Source: Taibaiella sp. (GTDB lineage Bacteria > Bacteroidota > Bacteroidia > Chitinophagales > Chitinophagaceae). From it: a stretch of 64,000 nucleotides of DNA. The stretch spans positions 1-64,000 of the forward strand of contig JAHBTQ010000008.1 of assembly GCA_019638495.1 (NCBI GenBank), in the 5' to 3' direction. The position numbers were made by a program, and so were the translations under genes. The notes below the pieces were generated by a model, which saw only the letters and a list, made by a program, of their open reading frames with translations, had not been told where the DNA came from and did not search any database. Positions 45,126 through 53,096 of this stretch are shown one piece after another. Position 1 is the stretch's first letter. Each line of letters starts with the position of its first letter.

Positions 45126-46319
45126 TTACACCACAGCAAACCGCAACTCCTCAACATCCGATTTTGCGACTGTGCTTGCTGTCAACAAAGCCTGTTCCAG
45201 GTCAGCGATAAGGTCTTCGGCACTTTCCAGGCCCACGCTCAGCCTCACCAGGCTATCAGCCACGCCCGACATTCTCCTCCGTTCAGCAGGGACGCTCTTA
45301 TGCGTCATAGTGGCCGGGTGACAAAGCAGGCTCTTAACGCCTCCAAGACTTTCTGCCAACTTAAATAGTCGTGTGGCGGTCACCACAGCGCATGCGGCCT
45401 CTTCTGTGTCTGTTTTCAAGGTGAAACTAATGACACCTCCATAGCCGCCTTTATGCTGGCCGGCGGCCACCTCATGGTTGGGATGAGATGACAGTCCCGG
45501 ATAATAAACCTGGTCCACCGCCGGGTGCAGCAATAGCCACTTTGCTATCTCAAGCGCGCTCTCACTGTGTTGCTGCACGCGTAGATAAAGCGTCTCAATG
45601 CCTCTCAGTACTAACCAGCTATCGTGAGGCGCAAGAATGGCACCGCTCGCGTTTTGTATGAACTTTATCCGGTCGCCCAGCTCTGCGTCTTTTGTCACAA
45701 CAGCCCCTGCGATCAGGTCGCTATGACCACCCAGGTACTTGGTAGCGCTGTGCACTACAATATCTGCACCAAGCAATAAAGGCTGCTGAAGCACCGGCGA
45801 AGCAAACGTATTATCCACGCACAGCAGTACGTTATGTGCCGCAGCGATTTCAGCAATAGCCGCAATATCACTGATTCGCAACGTAGGGTTTGTTGGCGTC
45901 TCCAGCCATATCAGGCGGGTCCTGTCCGTTATTGCATTGCGTACATTTTCAGCATCCGTAGTGTCTACATATACCACATCAATGCCCAGTCTGCTGTAGA
46001 TGTGCGTGAACAGCCTGTATGCCCCGCCATAGATATCCTGCACCGCTATTACCTGATCGCCGGCATCGAGCAACTTGATCACAGCATCGATGGCTGCCAG
46101 CCCGCTGGCAAATGCAAATGCCCTGTCGCCGCCCTCTAACTTCGCGAGTACGCTTTCAAGCGCGTGGCGTGTAGGATTGTTACTTCGTGCATAATCATAC
46201 CCCTTGTTTACGCCGGGCGCGTCCTGCACAAAAGTTGACGTCTGGTATATGGGAACCGAAATTGCCCCGGTCAATTCGTCTACCGGAATGGCGTGAATGA
46301 GATCTGTCTGTTTTGTCAT
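45126..46319 (-). CDS. metB: Cystathionine gamma-synthase/lyase-family PLP enzyme
   Basis: A 397-residue Cys/Met-metabolism PLP enzyme. Landmarks: SVPIYQTSTFV, YDYARSNNPTRHALE, AFASGLAAIDAV, DNTFASP, the PLP Lys in SATKYLGGHSD, and SLGGVKSLLCHPATMTHKSVP with RLSVGLES near the end. The family includes cystathionine gamma-synthase, gamma-lyase and O-acetylhomoserine sulfhydrylase, which sequence alone does not always separate. The SAM-I riboswitch upstream and hom downstream support a biosynthetic role in methionine formation, hence the provisional name. ATG 46319 was chosen over a frame extension to 46361. Confidence 0.88.
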   Translation of the reverse strand: MTKQTDLIHAIPVDELTGAISVPIYQTSTFVQDAPGVNKGYDYARSNNPTRHALESVLAKLEGGDRAFAFASGLAAIDAVIKLLDAGDQVIAVQDIYGGAYRLFTHIYSRLGIDVVYVDTTDAENVRNAITDRTRLIWLETPTNPTLRISDIAAIAEIAAAHNVLLCVDNTFASPVLQQPLLLGADIVVHSATKYLGGHSDLIAGAVVTKDAELGDRIKFIQNASGAILAPHDSWLVLRGIETLYLRVQQHSESALEIAKWLLLHPAVDQVYYPGLSSHPNHEVAAGQHKGGYGGVISFTLKTDTEEAACAVVTATRLFKLAESLGGVKSLLCHPATMTHKSVPAERRRMSGVADSLVRLSVGLESAEDLIADLEQALLTASTVAKSDVEELRFAVV

Positions 46320-46417
46320 GTTCCTGATTTTGATGGTTAAGAAATAATTCCATAAAACCACTTATCAGGAAGGCTTACCGACAAAGCCTCTTTGTGTCAC
46401 ACGCTCGAGATAGCGAC

Positions 46418-46451
46418 ATAAAAAAAGCTCCACCGATAGATCAGGGAGCTT
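46418..46451 (-). terminator. Riboswitch-controlled terminator before metB
   Basis: Stem AAGCTCC / GGAGCTT followed by TTTTTT on the minus strand. It lies between the SAM aptamer and the metB start. It should form when SAM is bound, stopping transcription (established for the SAM-I class, inferred here). Confidence 0.85.
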
Positions 46452-46495
46452 ACATATCTTGTACCGTTCGGTTACAAATATTTGTTTGGCATCTG

Positions 46496-46608
46496 ACTTA
46501 TCTGCCCCGTTTTACCGGGATGGACGTAGCACCAGCTCTTCCGCTGCCGCGGGAGGAGGTTGCTAAGGCTTCACAGGGCCATAACCCTCTGCCTTTCTTG
46601 ATAAGTGA
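46496..46608 (-). ncRNA. SAM-I (S-box) riboswitch aptamer
   Basis: The minus strand reads CACTTATCAAGAAAGGCAG, then AGGGTTATGGCCCTGTGAAG, CCTTAGCAACC, GGTGCTACGTCC and a closing AGATAAGT. This has P1 (CTTATC/GATAAG), the kink-turn of P2, the pseudoknot GGCCC segment, the AGCAACC of P3 and the GGTGCTAxxTCC of J3/4-P4, in correct order and spacing, about 113 nt in all. With the terminator downstream it forms a SAM-responsive OFF switch for metB and hom. Confidence 0.93.
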
Positions 46609-46623
46609 ATTAAAGAACTGACG

Positions 46624-46656
46624 CAAAGGTAATATCGAAAACTTCAGTTTTCCAAA
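46624..46656 (-). promoter_or_regulatory. Promoter of the metB-hom operon (TTTG - 21 bp - TACCTTTG)
   Basis: On the minus strand TTTG (46656-46653), a 21-bp spacer and TACCTTTG (46631-46624) form a complete Bacteroidota-type promoter. The start point would lie about 10 nt before the riboswitch P1 stem. Confidence 0.75.
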
Positions 46657-46672
46657 TCGTCCGGAAAAATAT

Positions 46673-46713
46673 CGTAAAAGAAAAGCCGCCAACCATTGCT
46701 GGTGGCGGCTTTC
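46673..46713 (-). terminator. Intrinsic terminator after the DUF5723 gene
   Basis: On the minus strand the stem AAAGCCGCCACCA / TGGTTGGCGGCTTT (one bulge) is followed by TCTTTTA. It begins 8 bp after the stop codon of the alternative, frame-shifted C-terminus of the DUF5723 gene, but 120 bp after the stop codon of the frame as written. Confidence 0.8.
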
Positions 46714-46832
46714 AGCGTTTCTATTTTCTTTCAGGAGCCTTATCTGCAGGCCTGTCATCGCGATAATCACTTTCATCCTCCACATCATCAAGAAGCGTGC
46801 TTGCCCTGCGATAATTGGGGTCTACTACATCC

Positions 46833-48206
46833 TCATCGTGATACCGGCGAACCGGCTCCTCCGTTAGATTTTTTTTTTGCCCTGTCTCCGAAGACAAGGT
46901 TAACGCCCATGCTGACGTTTGCGTTCTTCGCATCAAGCGGTTTCACAGCAGCCCACCAGTTGTCTGCTGCAAAGTACCATTGCATACCCGCAAACCGCGC
47001 TATCAATGCCCCGCCGAGATTAAATGCAGATCCCGATTTAAGCGTATAGGAAAGCGCTCCGGTAAAGTGTTTCGACAACTCGATACGATAAGCCAATGTG
47101 GTCGCGAATACAAATTTTTTCGACATGCGCTGAGCACTTAGTTGAGCACCAAAAGTGTGTAGTTTGTTCAGCCGATAAGTACCCATGGCATAAAACTCAG
47201 CCGGCAGAGATGTCTTGTAAGACGCATTGCTCTTGTCGAACTTGATCATGTTCTTTACGGTATCCAGGTACTGGTCAGTAGAAATGAAGTTACTGTCACC
47301 GCCGGACAGGTAATTGGCAAGATCGAAACCTTCAAACGTAAAGTCTGTTGGTCCTGCTTTGTAGTTATGTACGTTACTCTTCCAGTTTATGTAGCCAAGA
47401 TTGTTGATACCACCTGCAACAGTTATGTGTTCGTTTACCTCATACTGGGCACCCAGATCAATTCCCAATCCTGTATTTTTTGTATTGAAAGCGTATCCGG
47501 GGAAACTCATGTTACCTTCAGCCTTGTCTGTGCTGTCTGCTATGCCACTGGTTTGTATTTCCAGGTCCGACTTTGCAGTAAGCGCATAATAATCAGGCGC
47601 AGTGTATATCTGAAGGGAAGACGTCTTCGTATGTATGTTGGTCTTACCAAACAAAAGCTTTGGACTTGCCCCCACAGTAAGCTTGCCGAAATTCTTAGTG
47701 CCGTGAAGTGCATATTCGCGGTACCAGCTGGCATTTAAACCAAAGTCGCCAATATTGAGTGACTGCCCTATGTATGCTCCGTTGCCATACCACGCAAATC
47801 TAAAAAGATCTTTAGGGTATGAAAAACGAAAGTCAACCTTATCCTGAACAGAAAGCCCAACGGAAAAATCTTCAAAGGCTACATTGGCTGAAAGCAGAGA
47901 CACATTTGCACCGAATGCAATGACATTTCGGTTACCCAGTTTCTCAATGAAATTAGAAGGACTGATAGCCATCGTAGAGTCGTTTACCCTATGAAACAAG
48001 CTATTGTAAGTGAAGCCTGAGTTGTAGACGTAAAATGACAGATTTGAGAGCACCGGTAAGCCAATGCTGATTTTGGAATCTGTCTGGTTCGAAGCGTTTG
48101 TCCATTGCGATTGCTGCAGTTGCGGCAGAAACTTCATGGTATAACCATCCTGGGCAAATGAAAGCACAGGCAATGAAGAAACAATCGCTAATAAAAGTCT
48201 TTTCAT
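46833..48206 (-). CDS. DUF5723-family outer-membrane protein, C-terminus set by an A10 tract
   Basis: A 457-residue protein with signal peptide MKRLLLAIVSSLPVLSFAQ. The mature part is a string of amphipathic strands (ISIGLPVLSNLSFYVYNSGFTYNSL, VGLSVQDKVDFRFSYPKDLFRF, GIDLGAQYEVNEHITVAGGINNLGYINW) in the manner of DUF5723 barrels related to PorP/PorV. After the last strand (VSMGVNLVFGD) the written frame ends with RAKKKSNGGAGSPVSR. Directly there the coding strand has ten A residues (46869-46878). With nine A the frame would continue 50 more residues (NLTEEPVRRYHDEDVVDPNY...), rich in acidic residues, to a stop at 46721. Cotranscribed with the upstream lipoprotein gene (7-bp gap). Confidence 0.8.
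   Translation of the reverse strand: MKRLLLAIVSSLPVLSFAQDGYTMKFLPQLQQSQWTNASNQTDSKISIGLPVLSNLSFYVYNSGFTYNSLFHRVNDSTMAISPSNFIEKLGNRNVIAFGANVSLLSANVAFEDFSVGLSVQDKVDFRFSYPKDLFRFAWYGNGAYIGQSLNIGDFGLNASWYREYALHGTKNFGKLTVGASPKLLFGKTNIHTKTSSLQIYTAPDYYALTAKSDLEIQTSGIADSTDKAEGNMSFPGYAFNTKNTGLGIDLGAQYEVNEHITVAGGINNLGYINWKSNVHNYKAGPTDFTFEGFDLANYLSGGDSNFISTDQYLDTVKNMIKFDKSNASYKTSLPAEFYAMGTYRLNKLHTFGAQLSAQRMSKKFVFATTLAYRIELSKHFTGALSYTLKSGSAFNLGGALIARFAGMQWYFAADNWWAAVKPLDAKNANVSMGVNLVFGDRAKKKSNGGAGSPVSR
46869..46878 (-). repeat. Homopolymer A10 tract (coding strand) near the 3' end of the DUF5723 gene
   Basis: Ten T on the plus strand, read as GCA AAA AAA AAA TCT on the coding strand. Loss of one base joins the frame to a 50-codon acidic tail ending at 46721. 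Runs of this length are slippery for polymerases and for sequencing. Confidence 0.85.
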
Positions 48207-48213
48207 AAGTGAG

Positions 48214-49803
48214 TTATAAGTCAGTTTGCGAAACATTCAGTTTGAAACGGAATGCCAGTTTAACCTTCATGTTGTTTGTAGACTGTATCTTAACGGAGCT
48301 GGTTCCGCTTGATTTCAATTCGCCACGTATCAGCGCGTACTTTACGTGCGGAGCCATTGCATTATACTCGTCATGTGTCATGTTAAATGTCGAGACTTTT
48401 TCGATACGACCTGTCACCTTACCGTTTGCGTCTACCGGCGCTTCGCCAATGATATCTCCGCTGCTGGAGACAAGCGAATCGAGAATATTGTAATTAGCAT
48501 CTGCAAAATATAGCTGTACGCGTCCATAAAGTGGCAGCGCATTATCCATCAGCAGTTTGAATTCGGCAGTTTGTAGAATACTACTGTCCTCAGGTAGTAT
48601 TAACTGTGTTGTATCCTGAAGTGTAAATGTTACGATCTTGAACCAGGCCGGCAGCTGCGCATCGGCAGTCATCCTTATTGAGCTGGTATCTGTGAGGAAG
48701 TTATTGCCGGTGCTTGCTCCACCGGGATTGATACGTACCCTTCCACCATAGATCACATGGTTAGGTGCAGGATTGAACAGTTGTTGCACCTTTCCTGCTG
48801 TTGACGCGCTATCCATCACAAAGCGGGTGGTTGCAGGAGCGGAGGTAGAGGTAGCACCGGCAACATTGATGGGACTAGTGAGATAGTTACCAGTATTGAT
48901 GCCTGTGGCAGTAACACCATAGAGGTTGTCAAATATTGTAGACACATTGACCCCGAAGCTATTGGTGAAATCCAGATTGATCTTTGGATCATTTACGAAT
49001 ATATTGGCATTGATCGTATTGTCAAATACCGCAACATTGATCGTGTCTGACGGAATTGGAATATCGTAGCTGCCTAAAATGCCATCTATATAGGAGAATT
49101 GAAGATCCTGCATTTTTACATTTGCAGACAAGTTGTCTCCCATTAGCAGTGGCTGCCCGGTACCTGCGATCGTAAAACGAATTATGTACTTAACGTAATT
49201 GTGGCTTGCACCTCCGTTGGTAAAATCAAAATTGTAACCTGCCAGGTTAATATTCGCTGCAGCCGTAGTAGCCGGATAATTTACCGTCGTGCTTATCTCA
49301 AGCGGAACCCCGTTTTTCTTTGCATCGGGGAAAACAATGGTTGCGGTGACATTTTGCTTGAAGGTAGAGTTTATCGCCAGTGTAATGTTACCTGCTTTTA
49401 GGTTCATGTGGGAAAGCTGGGAACCACTAGGATCAGTGAATGAAAAGTGATTATTTGTCACTGAATCATTGATAGTTCCCGAAAATGAAGCATTGTTTAT
49501 AGGCACAGACAACGTGAAGCCGCCTGTATTAAAGTCCTGGTTTGGAATGGCTACATAATCAGATGCTCTAGCCGTGAAAATATCACCGCTATAATGCAAA
49601 GAGTATAACCCCTCCGCGTCTTCAGTAAGAAAAGTGTTAGCTTGGAGAATATTTTTCAGCGTCAGGTCAGAGCTCAAAATCGGCAATGCCCAATCCGGGT
49701 TCCAATTCTCGATTTTCAAATTCTTAAAATCGAGATCTTTCTTCTTTATGCAACCGCCTAAGGTAATCCCTGCCAGCAAAATTGCACCAATAGCTCTTTT
49801 CAT
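48214..49803 (-). CDS. Large lipoprotein of unknown function, partner of the DUF5723 gene
   Basis: A 529-residue lipoprotein (MKRAIGAILLAGITLGGC, lipobox TLGGC) followed by KKKDLDFKNLKIENWNPDWALPI. The mature region consists of beta-rich segments (TLSVPINNASFSGTINDSV, LAINSTFKQNVTATIVFPD, VYFADANYN-like strand near the end) and I do not recognise a named domain. It lies 7 bp upstream of the DUF5723 barrel gene, so the two products may form a surface complex (inference). ATG 49803 starts the signal peptide; the frame is open 49 codons further but that stretch lacks signal character. A TATCTTAG box lies about 65 nt upstream of the ATG. Confidence 0.75.
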   Translation of the reverse strand: MKRAIGAILLAGITLGGCIKKKDLDFKNLKIENWNPDWALPILSSDLTLKNILQANTFLTEDAEGLYSLHYSGDIFTARASDYVAIPNQDFNTGGFTLSVPINNASFSGTINDSVTNNHFSFTDPSGSQLSHMNLKAGNITLAINSTFKQNVTATIVFPDAKKNGVPLEISTTVNYPATTAAANINLAGYNFDFTNGGASHNYVKYIIRFTIAGTGQPLLMGDNLSANVKMQDLQFSYIDGILGSYDIPIPSDTINVAVFDNTINANIFVNDPKINLDFTNSFGVNVSTIFDNLYGVTATGINTGNYLTSPINVAGATSTSAPATTRFVMDSASTAGKVQQLFNPAPNHVIYGGRVRINPGGASTGNNFLTDTSSIRMTADAQLPAWFKIVTFTLQDTTQLILPEDSSILQTAEFKLLMDNALPLYGRVQLYFADANYNILDSLVSSSGDIIGEAPVDANGKVTGRIEKVSTFNMTHDEYNAMAPHVKYALIRGELKSSGTSSVKIQSTNNMKVKLAFRFKLNVSQTDL

Positions 49804-49943
49804 ATAATAGAACGATTTAAGAAAATCTATAGGTAATGTAAATAAGGTTTTGTTAAATTCGAGGCTAAGATAACAAAGAAAACGGCTACCTATGCAGGTT
49901 AATACTATTAATTTCCTGTATTGCCCTAACGTCGCAGGCCTTA

Positions 49944-50555
49944 TTACCACTCATTTTTCACCCTGGCCGGCACATACTCGGCTACCTTTGCAGCACAGTA
50001 GTTATTAAAGTCGTCAATATCTGTGAAGGGCCCGGAAATATTAAATTGATACAACTTATTGTCAAGACAATCAATGGACAGGATGCCATATCGCAGCAAA
50101 ACCTGGTCGGCCTCTACCCAGGGTACAAAGCGTTTCCGAGAGGTAACAGGCATGTGCACTCCCGCCTCATCCACACTTACATAGAGCTGCTGATTCGCAC
50201 CACGCTCCCAGTAAAGTGAGAAAACCAGCACAGCCACCAGCACCGAAAAAATAGCTATCGGAAACTTCCATTGTTCCCTGAAAGAAAGCAATGCTATTGA
50301 TATGGCCACCAGAAGTTCAACGATGCGCACGAGTACATTTACCCCATTACCGGTAAGCCACTTGTTTTTGACGATCGTCACGCTCATTAGCGTCAGCCCA
50401 AAAAGAATAAGGGTCATACCCCACCCGGTAAGCTCAAAGTTATACCTGTACAAAATGGCACCCGTTCCCAAAAAGGCAAGGCCGCTGAACAAGTGTAGCG
50501 CCGTGAGCTGCTGGGGTTTAACCTTTGTGCCGGAAACCGGCAAGTCATATACCAT
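49944..50555 (-). CDS. Membrane protein with four TM segments and a PH-like C-terminal domain
   Basis: A 203-residue protein. Four hydrophobic segments lie in residues of about 20-120 (LHLFSGLAFLGTGAILYRY, MTLILFGLTLMSVTIV, VRIVELLVAISIALLSF, IAIFSVLVAVLVFSLYW). The C-terminal 80 residues (LYVSVDEAGVHMPV...RFVPWVEADQVLLRYGILSIDCLDNKLYQFNI) resemble the bacterial PH fold in outline. Function unknown. A TACTTTTG box ends 4 nt before the ATG at 50555, so an in-frame TTG upstream of that box is excluded as start. It follows the LuxE-like gene by 39 bp, with its own promoter. Confidence 0.7.
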   Translation of the reverse strand: MVYDLPVSGTKVKPQQLTALHLFSGLAFLGTGAILYRYNFELTGWGMTLILFGLTLMSVTIVKNKWLTGNGVNVLVRIVELLVAISIALLSFREQWKFPIAIFSVLVAVLVFSLYWERGANQQLYVSVDEAGVHMPVTSRKRFVPWVEADQVLLRYGILSIDCLDNKLYQFNISGPFTDIDDFNNYCAAKVAEYVPARVKNEW

Positions 50556-50559
50556 GCCG

Positions 50560-50567
50560 CAAAAGTA
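50560..50567 (-). promoter_or_regulatory. TACTTTTG promoter box of the four-TM protein gene
   Basis: Exact TAnnTTTG match on the minus strand, ending 4 nt before the ATG at 50555. Predicts a leaderless or nearly leaderless mRNA. Confidence 0.55.
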
Positions 50568-50594
50568 GCAGGTTTCTCGTTTCAATAAGACTGG

Positions 50595-51599
50595 CTATAC
50601 CACCATTTGGCTGCAACCACGAAGGATGGTATGATCAAGCCGTCCCCGCACTTTAAAGCTTCCATCGCCATATACCTCCCCGATATCGTCTGTAGCTATA
50701 AAAGAGCATGAATAAATATTGGCAAGATCTATGATATTAAGTGCGCCTTGCCCCATATCGCTAACAGTAAGTGGATCGTTTATGTCACGGACCATAACAC
50801 GCATGGTAGATGCAGGCTCGAATATACCCTGACCCATTGAATATGCCTGGGAAAGTAGCTCTGTCATACCATATTCCGAATGGATCACATCAACCCGCCA
50901 TTGGTTAATTAGTTCCGCATGTACCTCTTCCCGGGTCATCTCCTTTCTCCTACCCTTCATTCCGCCAGTTTCCATCACTACCACTCCGTCCAGCTTCATA
51001 GGATAGGCATCGGCAAAATCAAGTAAGGCGAACGTTACACCCAGCAGCAGCACCTTTTTTCCGGCCGCGCGCAGGCTTGTTAGTTTTGTGGCAAGCGCCT
51101 CCCATTCGTTGATGTAAAACCCGTTATCGAGGCTTTTGCTGCGATCCATTAGCGTTTTCGCCATATACACCAGCGAGGCATTGGGTCGCTCCAGGTAAGA
51201 AGGCAACAATGCAAGTATCACAAAGTCTTCAGTGGCACCATATCGCTCCTCAAACCCTTTCAGTAGTGCATGTTCGTAAACCTCGTGGCTCACCACATAG
51301 TGCCTTGATGTTTGTTCTCCTGTAGTGCCGCTGCTCTCAAAGACGAGCTTGGGAAGTTCTATAAAATTGCCTGTTATGACCACATGTGACCTGAAGAATG
51401 AAATTGGCAAGAATGGTATATCGCTAATGGCCTTTACCCCTTCCGCGTCTACCCTCAAAGCATCACAGAAAGATCGATAAACGGGACAATTGCCATGCTG
51501 ATACCTGAAAACGTCTAGTGCTGCTGCACTAAAATCGTCGGTCGTTACGTTTAATATCCTTTGAGGATTTATTAACGCGTTTGGTTCCAGCACGTTCAT
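50595..51599 (-). CDS. LuxE-like acyl-protein synthetase
   Basis: A 334-residue member of the adenylate-forming superfamily in the LuxE branch. The phosphate-binding motif is VFESSGTTGEQTSRHYV (residues about 87-103). Further marks are YGMTELLSQAY, which corresponds to the superfamily YGxTE motif, and the C-terminal KVRGRLDHTIL. LuxE of luminous bacteria activates a fatty acid and passes it to a reductase. Here no luxCD genes are near, so the substrate is unknown and it may serve another acyl transfer, possibly in envelope lipid or pigment chemistry. It is divergent from a lipoprotein gene with only 13 bp between the start codons. Confidence 0.82.
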   Translation of the reverse strand: MNVLEPNALINPQRILNVTTDDFSAAALDVFRYQHGNCPVYRSFCDALRVDAEGVKAISDIPFLPISFFRSHVVITGNFIELPKLVFESSGTTGEQTSRHYVVSHEVYEHALLKGFEERYGATEDFVILALLPSYLERPNASLVYMAKTLMDRSKSLDNGFYINEWEALATKLTSLRAAGKKVLLLGVTFALLDFADAYPMKLDGVVVMETGGMKGRRKEMTREEVHAELINQWRVDVIHSEYGMTELLSQAYSMGQGIFEPASTMRVMVRDINDPLTVSDMGQGALNIIDLANIYSCSFIATDDIGEVYGDGSFKVRGRLDHTILRGCSQMVV

Positions 51600-51607
51600 T
51601 AACTTTG
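51600..51607 (+). promoter_or_regulatory. TAACTTTG promoter box of the lipoprotein gene
   Basis: Exact TAnnTTTG match in the 13-bp divergent gap, ending 5 nt before the ATG at 51613. Its -33 region must lie within the first codons of the LuxE-like gene. Confidence 0.6.
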
Positions 51608-51612
51608 ATAAT

Positions 51613-52080
51613 ATGAATTTCCGGCTTCTGTTTCTTTCGGGTCTTTCTCTTTTCGCACTCTCGTCATGCGAGAAGAATACGATGTCAAAGATACCTCAAA
51701 TAAAGCTTGAGGGATTCGGACCGGAAATCCGAACTGTGGGTAAGGACACCACAACCCTTGCTTTTTCCCTTACGGACGGCGACGCCGATCTTGGAGTGAA
51801 TATTCAGGCTGGGAGTTATGATATCTTCATAAACGATAAGCGTTTCGATACCGGGTTTGCCGGTTATTATTTCCCTGCTATTTCGAATGAGGTAAAGGAC
51901 CCGCAAAAAGGCCTTAAGGGAACCTGCTACTTCTTTTTTACCCCTGACCTGTTATTACCGCGGCTCGATAGCGTCCATCTGAAAGATGGCGATACTACAC
52001 ATTTCGAACTCTACATCGTGGACAGGGCTGGTAACAAAAGTAACCATATCACCACTCCCGATGTGTACATGGTTTACTAG
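51613..52080 (+). CDS. Small lipoprotein of unknown function
   Basis: A 155-residue lipoprotein (MNFRLLFLSGLSLFALSSC, lipobox ALSSC). The mature domain has PQIKLEGFGPEIRTVGKDTTTLAFSLTDGDADLG and later HFELYIVDRAGNKSNHITTP, a beta-sandwich-like pattern with a 'DxDGDLG'-type segment seen in many Bacteroidota lipoproteins of unknown role. It converges on the DUF4382 gene with 6 bp between stop codons. Confidence 0.75.
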   Translation: MNFRLLFLSGLSLFALSSCEKNTMSKIPQIKLEGFGPEIRTVGKDTTTLAFSLTDGDADLGVNIQAGSYDIFINDKRFDTGFAGYYFPAISNEVKDPQKGLKGTCYFFFTPDLLLPRLDSVHLKDGDTTHFELYIVDRAGNKSNHITTPDVYMVY

Positions 52081-52086
52081 TCTCCT

Positions 52087-52875
52087 CTAGGGAACAAGGG
52101 TAATCGTTCCAACAGAGGTAATCGCGCCGAAAGTAACATTTACATCTGTGGTGTAAGACAAGAAGCCCGCAACACCTGGCTCCACAGTCATGTGATACAT
52201 GCCCTCCGGCAAACCGCTAATTACGAATCTCCCATCCACCGGGGAAGGTATCGCCGCATATTCATCCACGCCATTACTAACATAAACGGTTGCAAAAGCG
52301 TTTAGAGGAAACACATATCCTTCTATCCTGCCGTTTGTAATAATGCTATACGCCCTTATTACCGGCTTCAGCTTATAGTTATCATTACCTGTCTTTACAA
52401 TTGATTTACCGGCATCAAAATCCAGCCAAATGTCATAAGACACATTCGCTTCTAATGTCTGATGCAGGTTCAGTTTCACCCCGCTCTCCTGTGCCGAGGG
52501 TGTACCCAGCGGGTGAGAAACTCCACCATCTACTAGATAGCTGTTGCTCCCCAAAATCAGCCTTATCTGTTCTATTTTACCTACAGGCACCGTGGCATTC
52601 ACAAGCAATGTATCCAGTCCGTTTCTAAAGCGCAAAATATCGTACAGTCCCGGCCTGTATGGATAGAGCATAATAGTTGCCCGGCCTTCTTCTTTAAACT
52701 CTATTTGTTGCAAGTCCAGGTACACTGCATCGTAGCTTGCCGGGCCGTCGGTAAGACGCAGGTTAACTTTTGCTTGCTGAGACGAGGTCGAAGAGGTGGA
52801 TTTGTCTTTTTTGCAAGAAGAAATTGTGGCAAGCGATACAAACGCTATTACCAACGATGCGATTATCCGTTTCAT
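52087..52875 (-). CDS. DUF4382 lipoprotein with carboxypeptidase-regulatory-like domain
   Basis: A 262-residue lipoprotein (MKRIIASLVIAFVSLATISSC, lipobox ISSC). Residues of about 35-180 match DUF4382: KVNLRLTDGPASYDAVYLDLQQIEF ... ILRFRNGLDTLLVNATVPVGKIEQIRLIL. The last 75 residues (GRIEGYVFPLNAFATVYVSNGVDEYAAIPSPVDGRFVISGLPEGMYHMTVEP) form a carboxypeptidase-regulatory-like beta domain, as often found after DUF4382. Function is unknown; it is exposed on the periplasmic or outer face. The 220 bp upstream (52876-53096) contain no gene. Confidence 0.85.
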   Translation of the reverse strand: MKRIIASLVIAFVSLATISSCKKDKSTSSTSSQQAKVNLRLTDGPASYDAVYLDLQQIEFKEEGRATIMLYPYRPGLYDILRFRNGLDTLLVNATVPVGKIEQIRLILGSNSYLVDGGVSHPLGTPSAQESGVKLNLHQTLEANVSYDIWLDFDAGKSIVKTGNDNYKLKPVIRAYSIITNGRIEGYVFPLNAFATVYVSNGVDEYAAIPSPVDGRFVISGLPEGMYHMTVEPGVAGFLSYTTDVNVTFGAITSVGTITLVP

Positions 52876-53096
52876 AGTGTTAGATTTTTAGTGTGAAGGT
52901 TAGCTTTCTTGTTTCTTTTATGTGGGTCTTTTATTCTACTCTCCCGGCTAACATGGGAATCAGAGAAAATATCCGCAGAATGACACGGGTGAATATCAAC
53001 TTAGTTTTTCACATGTACTATCAGATGCTATTCAATTTTACACTACAAATTTAGCGGAGGCGAGCCGCCTCTTCTTTATACGGTTACCGTCTCAAC

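Noticed and set aside
46394..46621. 75-codon plus-strand frame over the SAM riboswitch
   Set aside because: The region is explained by the aptamer and terminator on the other strand; the frame has no coding character.
53056..53072. Short hairpin GAGGCG/CGCCTC downstream of the alpha/beta hydrolase
   Set aside because: Only six base pairs and no T-run on the minus strand; too weak to call a terminator.
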